Source of the DNA: Planctomycetaceae bacterium
GTDB taxonomy: Bacteria; Planctomycetota; Planctomycetia; Pirellulales; JAEUIK01
Assembly (NCBI GenBank): GCA_016793185.1
Contig: JAEUIK010000195.1
Coordinates: forward strand, 1-18,381
Direction of reading: 5' to 3'
Length of the DNA stretch: 18,381 bases
The position numbers and the translations under genes are program-made. Of this stretch, positions 1 through 10,824 are shown piece by piece. A model generated the notes under the pieces. That model was not told the DNA's origin, made no database searches, and saw only the letters and a program-made list of their open reading frames with translations. Position 1 is the stretch's first letter, and every line of letters starts with the position of its first letter.

Positions 1-904
1 CGCGCATGTTGGGAGGCGTGCCGTTCAGCTTGAGCACGGCCAGGTCGCTTTCGGGGCGAAGCGCCACATAGCCTTCGACGCCGTAGCGAATGCCGTCGTT
101 GAACTGCACTTCGGCTTTTACCGCATCGTCGATCACGTGATAGTTGGTGGCGATGAGGCCCGAGTCGTCGATCACGAAGCCCGAGCCGAGGCCGTGCCGG
201 TTGTTGTACTCGTCGTAAACGTCGATCTTGACGATGCCATGCTCGACGTAGGCGATGATGTCTTCAGTCGAAGCGCCCGGGCCGGGTTTCTTGAGGTCGA
301 GCTTCTCGGCGGGCTTGGGCACGAAACCCGCCGTGCGCGGCGCGTTTCCTTGCGCGATGCGGCGCGCCTCGGGATCGAGGCGCCGCTGGGCGGTTTGCTG
401 CGAGCCGCCGCTCCACATCTGGTAGCCGAAGAGGGCGCTTACGCCCGCCAACAGCGCACCGGCCATGGCAAACCAGACCCACTGGGGGCGGGGCTTCTTC
501 CGGCCCCGCGCGGCCACGCGGGCGAGCCGATCGTCGGCCGCTACCGCCGGGGAGGTCGCGTCAGAAGAGGTGAAATCGGGCCACGCGTTGCCTGCGCTGG
601 TACTGGCTGCGGTCGCTGGCGGTGCGCTTGCCGCCGAGGGGACTCGCGCCGGGGGACTGCCCGGTGCCGACGCTCCACCGACGCCCGGCGATTTCGGCTT
701 GGCAGCCGAAGATCGAATGCGCGGCGCCGGGTCTGGCAACTCGGGCTCGCGCGGGGGGGATGCCGGCGGGGACTCGGCCGGCGAGGCCTGGGCCGCCGCG
801 AGGAAGATCGCGCCGCATTTGGGGCATTTTCCCCGCTTGCCGGCGTACTCGTCGCGGACGCGAAACGCCGCCTGGCACGAACTGCAGCGGATGGCAATCG
901 GCAT
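1..904 (-). CDS. Zinc-ribbon, membrane-anchored trypsin/HtrA-like serine protease (C-terminal part outside window)
   Basis: This reading frame runs off the left edge; 301 codons are visible. The N-terminus is a zinc ribbon (C7-x2-C10 and C27-x2-C30, spaced as in the MJ0042-type ribbons common in planctomycetes). A Pro/Ala/Ser-rich linker follows (about 36-130), then a basic RKKPRP stretch and one hydrophobic segment (about 142-162). The basic stretch predicts a cytoplasmic ribbon and an external protease. From about 215 the sequence is trypsin/HtrA-like: GLGSGFVIDDSG, then TNYHVI with the likely catalytic His256, then ESDLAVLK with the likely catalytic Asp287. The catalytic Ser and any PDZ domain lie outside the window. 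I chose the ATG at 904 because the ribbon begins directly after it; no clear Shine-Dalgarno precedes it. The likely role is cleavage or quality control of exported proteins, inferred from the family. It is separated from gltD by 326 bp and is probably its own transcription unit. Confidence 0.85.
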   Translation of the reverse strand, partial: MPIAIRCSSCQAAFRVRDEYAGKRGKCPKCGAIFLAAAQASPAESPPASPPREPELPDPAPRIRSSAAKPKSPGVGGASAPGSPPARVPSAASAPPATAASTSAGNAWPDFTSSDATSPAVAADDRLARVAARGRKKPRPQWVWFAMAGALLAGVSALFGYQMWSGGSQQTAQRRLDPEARRIAQGNAPRTAGFVPKPAEKLDLKKPGPGASTEDIIAYVEHGIVKIDVYDEYNNRHGLGSGFVIDDSGLIATNYHVIDDAVKAEVQFNDGIRYGVEGYVALRPESDLAVLKLNGTPPNMR

Positions 905-1230
905 GGCGGACGCGGCCCCGAGACAGCATAGCTTGCGATATGACCCCAATCTCCAGCGTATTGCACGGGACGGAGGATCGCAACAAAACCCTGTTCAGCG
1001 GAGCGACTCCGGCACCCCGATCTGCCGCGGTAAAAGGCCGACCGCAGCAAAAGAGAAACGCATGGGAGTTCGCCGGCGAACTTGCCCGGACGACGAGGCC
1101 CAGGGTACGTAGCGCGTCATTGCCAACAGGCGGTCACCCCAGGCCGAGCCGTACCTGGAACCGATCATCGCCCACGGGGAGTTTCGATCGAACGGCCCAT
1201 CAACAGTCGGCCTGAGCCTGCGCACGACGG
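905..1230. other. Intergenic gap between gltD and the protease gene
   Basis: Both flanking genes are on the minus strand, so this stretch must hold the end of the gltBD transcript and the promoter of the protease. I see no convincing hairpin with a T-run after gltD and no clear -35/-10 pair. A short inverted pair (CCAGG...CCTGG, about 1139-1158) is too weak to call a terminator. The small reading frames here have no recognisable product. Confidence 0.5.
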
Positions 1231-2716
1231 CTACTTCCAGGCAAAATCGCCCGCGTTGACGCTCGGCAGGTGCGTCGCTCCCATCAGGTACTTATCGACC
1301 GCCCGGGCTGCTTCGCGTCCTTCGTGGATCGCCCAGACGACGAGCGACTGCCCGCGCCGGGCGTCGCCGGCGGCGAAGATCCCCTCGACGGTCGACATGT
1401 AATTGGCGTCGCACTTGATGTTGCCGCGCGGGTCGAGCTCCAGCCCGAACGCGCCGACCGGGCCGGTCTTCTCAGGACCCAGGAAGCCCATCGCCAGCAA
1501 GACCAGCTGGCAGGGCCAGATCTTTTCGGTGCTGGGGACCTCCTGCAGCAGCTGCCTGCCGTCGGCGCCGGTCACGAACTCGACCTGGACGGTGACGAGG
1601 CTTTCGAGGCGCCCCTGGGCGTCGCCGCGGAACTCCTTGGTGAGGATGCTCCAGTGCCGGTCGCAACCTTCTTCGTGCGAGGTGCTGGTGCGGAGCATCA
1701 AGGGCCAATTGGGCCAGGGGGTGTGGGCCGGACGCTCGGCGCGGCGCGGGTAGTAGCCGAGATCCGCCGGCTGCGGGAGCAGCTCGAACTGCGTGACGCT
1801 TGCCGCGCCGTGCCGATTGGACGTGCCCGTGCAGTCGCTGCCGGTGTCTCCGCCGCCGATGATGATCACGTCCTTGCCGGTCGCCATGATGCTCACTTCG
1901 GGCGGGAACTCGTCCCCCTGATTGCGGGCATTCTGTTGCGGCAGGAACTCCATCGCGAAGTGGACGCCGGCGAGCTGGCGCCCCGGGATGGGCAAATCGC
2001 GCGGATGCGTCGATCCCAGGCAGAGCACGATCGCGTCGTAGTCGCGCTGGAGTTCGGCGGCGTCGACGTTGACGCCGATATTGGCGTTGGTGCGGAACTC
2101 GATGCCCTCGGCCTTCATCTGCTCGACGCGCCGCCAGACTCGCGACTTCTCGAGTTTGAAGTCGGGGATGCCGTACATCAGCAGGCCGCCCGGGCGATTC
2201 GCTCGTTCAAAGACCGTAACCTCGTGGCCGGCACGATTGAGCTGCTGCGCCGCGGCCAGGCCTGCGGGCCCGCTGCCGACGACAGCGACCTTTTTGCCGG
2301 TGCGGGTCAGCGGCGGTTCGGCCGTGATCCACCCCTCGTCGAAGCCGCGATCGGCGATCGACATTTCGATCTGCTTGATGGCCACGGGGTCTTCGTTGAT
2401 GCCCAATACGCAGGCCGATTCGCAGGGAGCCGGGCAAACGCGGCCGGTGAACTCGGGGAAGTTGTTCGTTGCGTGCAGCCGGTCGAGCGCTTCGCGCCAT
2501 TGGCCGCGAAAGACCAGGTCGTTCCAGTCCGGGATGATGTTCCCCAACGGGCAGCCGGTATGGCAGAAGGGAACGCCGCAATCCATGCAGCGCGCGCCCT
2601 GCTCTTGCAGTTCGGCCGGGGAGAGGACCTTGAGAAACTCGTTATAGTGCTTGAGCCGCTCGGCGACCGGTTCCTTGCCGAAGCTCTGACGGCTGAACTT
2701 CATGAATCCGCGTACA

Positions 2717-2724
<8 letters not shown>
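1231..2724 (-). CDS. gltD: Glutamate synthase [NADPH], small (beta) subunit
   Basis: GltD passes electrons from NADPH through FAD and iron-sulfur clusters to GltB, which makes glutamate from glutamine and 2-oxoglutarate in the cytoplasm. The protein has 497 residues, close to the usual size. The N-terminal cluster-binding region has Cys46, 49, 54, 58 and then 97, 101, 105, in the family patterns GARCMDCGVPFC and GRVCPAPCESAC. The FAD-binding glycine motif is at about 149-155 (VGSGPAG) and the second nucleotide motif at about 287-295 (IIIGGGDTG). The C-terminal FAD motif is at about 449-466 (IFAAGDARRGQSLVVW). No key residue is missing. The start codon overlaps the last codons of gltB by 8 bp (ATGGGTGA holds both start and gltB stop), which points to one transcript and translational coupling. 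The N-terminus (MGDVRGFMKF) resembles known GltD starts. Confidence 0.97.
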
Positions 2725-7309
<4,585 letters not shown>

Positions 7310-7316
7310 TCACCTA
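7310..7316 (-). promoter_or_regulatory. Ribosome binding site of gltB, deciding between two tandem ATGs
   Basis: On the minus strand the sequence reads TAGGTGA-ATG-ATG. AGGTG is only 1 nt from the first ATG (7309) but 4 nt from the second (7306). The second ATG is therefore the more plausible initiator, although both give essentially the same protein. Confidence 0.5.
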
Positions 7317-7426
7317 TCTGCTTTTCGGACTAAGTTTTCTGCGAGTGTCGGACCGCGCCGCAGGTGTCACTCGAACGTCGGCGCGCGTGCTGTAGGGTCG
7401 TTGTCGTGTTGGATTCCCTGCGACCG

Positions 7427-7462
7427 CGGCCCCGCTCGGGCCGGCGGTATTCAGCGGGGTCG
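7427..7462. repeat. Inverted repeat between lysR and gltB
   Basis: CGGCCCCGCT (7427-7436) can pair with AGCGGGGTCG (7453-7462) in a 10 bp stem containing one G-T pair, with a 16 nt loop. It lies just after the lysR stop on the minus strand. No T-run follows, so it may be a weak terminator, a processing site or a protein-binding dyad upstream of gltB. A separate 10 bp palindrome, TGGCCGGCCA, sits at 7471-7480. Confidence 0.35.
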
Positions 7463-7487
7463 TGACGGCCTGGCCGGCCACGCCCCG

Positions 7488-8498
7488 CTAGGTGCTGTTG
7501 CCTGATGCCGGCGTGGCTAATGCGAGTTCGCCAGCGGCGCCCGCCGGATCGGTCGGGGCTGCCAGACGTCCGCCTGTCGCGTGTGCCGCTCCCACTCGTC
7601 CCGGTTCCGCCGAGGAGTGCGCCTCTTTCTGCAACAACTCGATAAACCGCCGGGTGGTGCTGCTGAGATCCTTGCCCCGGCGGTGAATAATGCCCAGGGG
7701 ACGTACGAGCTCGTCCGTGGCCAAGGGGACTCCCACCAGACTTCCGCTCTCCACTTCGCGCGCTACCGTGGGAGCCGGCAGCAAGGCGACGCCCGCGTCG
7801 ATCTCGATCGCCCGCTTGATGGTTTCGATATTGTCGAACTCCATCACCACCTCGACTTCGACGCGGTGCTGATTCAGCACGCGGTCGATCTCGCGGCGGA
7901 TGGTGAGGTCGGAGTCGAAGCCGATGACTTTCTCCCCTTCCAGCTCGCTCAGGTCGATCTCGCGCGACGCTGCCAGCCGGTGCCAGGGAGCGCAGACCAG
8001 CACCATCGGCTCTTCGCGCCAGAGGATGGCCTTGATCGACCGCGAGGCGCGAGGATAGCTGACGAGCCCCAGGTCGGCCTTGTCGCTCTCGACGCTGTCA
8101 TAGACGCGATGCGGATGCAGATACTCGAGCCGGACGTTGGCCTTGGGGTGCTGCGAGAGGAAGTCTTGGATATAGCGGCTCATGTGGTGCAGCCCGACCG
8201 AATAGATCGAGGCGACCCGGACCCGCCCCGCGACCCCTTCGTGCAGCGATCGCACCTTGTCCTCGAGCGCCAGGTGACGCTCGACCAGGCTCCGGCAGCC
8301 GTCGTAATAGACTTCCCCCTCGGGCGTGAGGACGAAGGGACGCTTCGAACGGTCAATCAACCGGACCCCCAAGTGCTCTTCGATCTGCTGAACCAGTTGG
8401 CTGGCACTGGATTGCGAGATCTCGTTTTCGTCGGCAGCCCGCGAAAAGCTCCGCTGCCGAACCACGTCGCAAAAGACTTTGAGGGACTTGAGATGCAT
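7488..8498 (-). CDS. LysR-type transcriptional regulator
   Basis: A DNA-binding regulator of 336 residues. The N-terminal winged helix-turn-helix spans about 1-60 (LKVFCDVVRQRSFSRAA, then SQSSASQLVQQIEEHLGVRL). The LysR effector-binding domain spans about 90-290 (GRVRVASIYSVG, KADLGLVSYPR, GVALLPAPTVAREV). The family senses a small metabolite and usually acts as a tetramer. The last 40 or so residues (about 294-336) are a Gly/Ala/Pro-rich tail beyond the usual LysR end at about 290-300. It lies 178 bp upstream of gltB on the same strand and is divergent from amt. The family includes GltC, the Bacillus activator of gltAB, so a role in nitrogen or glutamate control is reasonable, but only from position. 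The helix-turn-helix begins right after the ATG, which supports this start; no strong Shine-Dalgarno is visible. The true effector and targets are unknown. Confidence 0.92.
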   Translation of the reverse strand: MHLKSLKVFCDVVRQRSFSRAADENEISQSSASQLVQQIEEHLGVRLIDRSKRPFVLTPEGEVYYDGCRSLVERHLALEDKVRSLHEGVAGRVRVASIYSVGLHHMSRYIQDFLSQHPKANVRLEYLHPHRVYDSVESDKADLGLVSYPRASRSIKAILWREEPMVLVCAPWHRLAASREIDLSELEGEKVIGFDSDLTIRREIDRVLNQHRVEVEVVMEFDNIETIKRAIEIDAGVALLPAPTVAREVESGSLVGVPLATDELVRPLGIIHRRGKDLSSTTRRFIELLQKEAHSSAEPGRVGAAHATGGRLAAPTDPAGAAGELALATPASGNST

Positions 8499-8836
8499 AG
8501 GTTCGGGGGAAATTAGAATTCTGGATAGAGCGGCGGAGCACTATTTGGGTTTGAAATGGTAGGTTAAGCCCCATCTGCAGCCTCGTCAAGCACTTTAGAC
8601 GGGTTTGGTCCCCCCTTCCGTAAGTCGTTGCCGTGCGAAGATTTTGAGGGTGCAGCGGCCCGAATTGCCCAACAAACGGACATCTGCTGCCTAGAAAGGC
8701 AACAGCGGTGGGCCAATCCCTGGGCATCGAGAGGCAGTTACGAGGAGCACCGGGCTTTTCCGCAGATTGGATGCCGCGGCTTAACTTCGGGAAATTTCGA
8801 CGCTTGCAGCGATCGACCGCTGGCCGACGGGGCGTT

Positions 8837-8849
8837 CGGCCTCAGGCCG
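8837..8849. repeat. Short dyad next to the amt promoter
   Basis: CGGCCT-C-AGGCCG is a perfect 6 bp inverted repeat with a one-base centre. It ends 11 bp before the -24 GG of the sigma-54 candidate. It could be an operator for a dimeric protein, but short GC-rich dyads also arise by chance in DNA of this composition. Confidence 0.3.
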
Positions 8850-8859
8850 GACCCGCTTC

Positions 8860-8875
8860 CGGCACATTGCTTGCT
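8860..8875 (+). promoter_or_regulatory. Candidate sigma-54 (RpoN) promoter for amt
   Basis: The sequence CGGCACATTGCTTGCT fits the -24/-12 consensus TGGCACG-N4-TTGCW at 10 of 12 defined positions, with the invariant GG (8861-8862) and GC (8873-8874) exactly 10 nt apart. Transcription would begin near 8886, giving a leader of about 205 nt before the amt ATG. In many bacteria sigma-54 with NtrC drives amt genes under nitrogen limitation, so position and match agree. I did not find a clear NtrC box upstream. Confidence 0.6.
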
Positions 8876-8912
8876 TTCCCCCGTCGCCCAAGTTGATCGA
8901 ACGACTGCAAAG

Positions 8913-9035
8913 CCGAACCTCCACGTTCGGTGCTCCCGGGGGGGCCCCGTAGCCAGGCGACTTGTCTGGCTCGTCCCCCGCGATGCGGAGAACGAAGTGG
9001 ATCTGGCCTTTGCGGAGTTTGGCAGGCTGCCAAAC
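8913..9035 (+). promoter_or_regulatory. Hairpin-rich 5' leader of amt
   Basis: Three stem-loops lie in series within the leader predicted from the sigma-54 site. The first is CCGAAC/GTTCGG (8913-8930, 6 nt loop). The second is AGCCAGG/TCTGGCT (8951-8971, one G-T pair, 7 nt loop), possibly enclosed by CGGGGG/CCCCCG (8937-8942 with 8975-8980). The third is GTTTGGCA/TGCCAAAC (9017-9035), a perfect 8 bp stem with a 3 nt loop, ending 57 nt before the start codon. No T-run follows the last hairpin. I do not recognise a known riboswitch. The stems could be a regulatory RNA leader or, for the third, an operator. Confidence 0.4.
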
Positions 9036-9092
9036 AGGCGAGTTCGCGAAAGCTGGTTTCTACCTGTTCTCTAATTCGAAGGGAGTTCGTCC

Positions 9093-10613
9093 ATGTGTCG
9101 AACGTGGTGTTTGACCCCATTGCTTCTGGTTGCGCTCTGCCTGTCGGTGGCCGCTCGGGCCCCGGCCCAGGAGACGCCCCCCGCGGAGCCCGCGGCCGCG
9201 GCTTCACCGGAGGCCCCCCCTGCCGCCGCCGAGACGCCGGCCGAAAGTGAGGCCGCTCCGGCCGAACCGGACCCCGTGGCCAAACTGACCGTCGCCGCCG
9301 ACACGCTGTGGGTGCTGGTCGCCGGGTTCCTGGTCTTCTTCATGAACCTCGGATTCGGGTGCGTCGAGAGTGGATTCTGCCGAGCGAAGAACTGCGTCAA
9401 TATTCTGTCAAAAAACTTCATCGTGTTCGCCGCGGCGTCGATCGGGTTCTGGTTTCTCGGTTGGGGATTAATGATCTCGGGTTCCGACGAGTACAACTCC
9501 TTCATCGGGACGAAGGGACTCTTCATGCTTTCGGGCGCGGCGACGGACAACAGCCCCGCCACGGGTGATGCGTATCAAGGGGATTACACCGGCATTAGTT
9601 GGCCCGGCGTGCCGCTCTACGCCAAGTTTTTCTTCCAACTCGTTTTCGCCGGCACCGCGGCCACGATTGTCTCGGGAGCGGTCGCCGAGCGCATCAAGTA
9701 TCACTCGTTCATCATCTTCAGCTTCATCATGGCGATCGCGATCTATCCGGTCGTGGGCCACTGGATCTGGGGAGGCGGATGGCTCGCAACCAAATGGGGC
9801 TTCTTCGACTTTGCCGGCTCGACCCAAGTGCATTCGATTGGCGGTTGGGCGGCCTTGGCGGGGATCATCATGTTGGGACCACGCCACGGTAAATACGGCG
9901 CGAATGGCAAAGTGAACGCCATTCCAGGTCACAACATGACGGCGGCCACGATCGGCTGCTTCATCCTCTGGTTCGGCTGGTTCGGATTCAACCCGGGCAG
10001 CACGATGGCCATCGTCGGCGATCCGACCGCCGTGGCCGAGATTGCCGTCGCGACGAATGCCGCGGCCGCGGCAGCGACGCTCAGCGCCACAGTCGTCGCT
10101 TGGCTGCTGCTCGGCAAGCCCGACCTCGGCATGACGCTCAACGGTGCGCTGGCCGGACTGGTGGCGATTACAGCTCCCTGCGCCTTCGTGAGCATCGGCG
10201 CTGCGACTGGCATCGGCCTCATCGCAGGCGCCTTGGTCGTGGTGAGCGTGTTGATGTTCGATCGACTCCGCATCGACGATCCCGTGGGCGCCACGTCGGT
10301 CCACCTCGTCAACGGCGTCTTCGGAACGCTCTGCGTCGGGCTCTTTGCCCATCCCGAGCGGATCGGCCGCGCCGCGGGCTTGCGGGCCGGACTCTTCTAT
10401 GGCGGCGGCAGCGAGCAACTCGTTGCCCAGTTGGTCGGCGTCGCAGCTACGGCAGGCTATGTCTTCGTCCTCTCGCTCGTCGCCTGGGCGATTCTCAAGG
10501 CCACGCTTGGAATTCGCGTGAGCGCTGAGGAAGAACGCCAGGGTCTCGATATCGGCGAGCACGGCAACGAGGCCTACTACGGTTTCGTGATGGCGACGTC
10601 CAAGGAAGGTTAA
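9093..10613 (+). CDS. amt: Ammonium transporter (Amt family)
   Basis: An inner-membrane channel for ammonium, 506 residues. A signal peptide (about 1-26, ending near ARAPAQ) is followed by an Ala/Pro/Glu-rich stretch (about 27-62) and then the Amt core with about 11 membrane helices from residue 68. Family marks are NLGFGCVESGFCRAKN (85-100), the twin channel histidines His247 (FDFAGSTQVH) and His404 (DDPVGATSVH), and the cytoplasmic tail GLDIGEHGNEAY (484-495), which in the family contacts PII proteins. A good Shine-Dalgarno (AAGGGAG, 9079-9085) lies 7 nt before the ATG. No glnK/PII gene is adjacent, unlike the common amt-glnK arrangement. The gene is alone on its transcript: a sigma-54-like promoter precedes it and a strong terminator follows. 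Its neighbours gltBD and lysR suggest a nitrogen-assimilation block. Confidence 0.96.
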   Translation: MCRTWCLTPLLLVALCLSVAARAPAQETPPAEPAAAASPEAPPAAAETPAESEAAPAEPDPVAKLTVAADTLWVLVAGFLVFFMNLGFGCVESGFCRAKNCVNILSKNFIVFAAASIGFWFLGWGLMISGSDEYNSFIGTKGLFMLSGAATDNSPATGDAYQGDYTGISWPGVPLYAKFFFQLVFAGTAATIVSGAVAERIKYHSFIIFSFIMAIAIYPVVGHWIWGGGWLATKWGFFDFAGSTQVHSIGGWAALAGIIMLGPRHGKYGANGKVNAIPGHNMTAATIGCFILWFGWFGFNPGSTMAIVGDPTAVAEIAVATNAAAAAATLSATVVAWLLLGKPDLGMTLNGALAGLVAITAPCAFVSIGAATGIGLIAGALVVVSVLMFDRLRIDDPVGATSVHLVNGVFGTLCVGLFAHPERIGRAAGLRAGLFYGGGSEQLVAQLVGVAATAGYVFVLSLVAWAILKATLGIRVSAEEERQGLDIGEHGNEAYYGFVMATSKEG

Positions 10614-10637
10614 CGGGGAAAGATTCCCCACCGTCCA

Positions 10638-10651
10638 GCCCGCTTGCGGGC
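10638..10651 (+). repeat. Small hairpin between the amt stop and the terminator
   Basis: GCCCGC-TT-GCGGGC is a perfect 6 bp inverted repeat with a 2 nt centre, 24 bp after the amt stop and 14 bp before the main terminator stem. It may help protect the 3' end or simply be part of the terminator region. Confidence 0.35.
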
Positions 10652-10664
10652 CTGCCGTTGAGTG

Positions 10665-10707
10665 GAAGGCCCTCGGTGACGCATCTCACCGGGGGCCTTC
10701 GCTTGTT
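10665..10707 (+). terminator. Rho-independent terminator of amt
   Basis: A 15 bp stem (10665-10679 with 10686-10700, one T-G pair) closes a 6 nt loop and is followed by the T-rich tract GCTTGTTT. It lies 52 bp after the amt stop and separates amt from the sulfatase-linked gene set. Confidence 0.9.
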
Positions 10708-10824
10708 TGGGGCCGATTCGAGCCCCTGGGGGAGTGCGTGGCGGCTGCCGCTCGGGGTGTTTAGAATGAACTCCCTGCCAGTCGCCGACTCTCTTTCCGA
10801 AACGCCTCCCCCGCTGGAAACTGC

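Larger units (their letters stand above)
8499..9092. other. 594 bp divergent regulatory gap between lysR and amt
   Basis: No credible gene lies in this gap. It holds the lysR 5' region with an AGAATTCT palindrome (8515-8522), a small hairpin at about 8688-8701 (TGCCT-AGAA-AGGCA), and a dyad at 8837-8849. It also holds a sigma-54 promoter candidate (8860-8875) and three stem-loops in the amt leader (8913-9035), which are listed separately. Reading frames of 62-148 residues here resemble no known family. Confidence 0.6.

Noticed and set aside
137..1215. Several frames on both strands in the first 1.2 kb
   Set aside because: The true coding frame here is the minus-strand protease running off the window edge (1-904); the others are Arg/Ala/Gly-rich shadows or overlap the gap.
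7341..7354. Minus-strand GG-N10-GC element upstream of gltB that could be read as a sigma-54 promoter
   Set aside because: Apart from the GG and GC it matches the consensus poorly (TCCG in place of CACG). Such spacing is frequent by chance in DNA this rich in G and C.
8515..8522. AGAATTCT palindrome upstream of lysR as an autoregulatory LysR site
   Set aside because: It is too short, and lacks flanking symmetry or a second copy; not enough to call an operator.
8628..9074. 148-codon plus-strand frame before amt
   Set aside because: It has no family resemblance, no good ribosome binding site, and overlaps the sigma-54 candidate and the hairpins.
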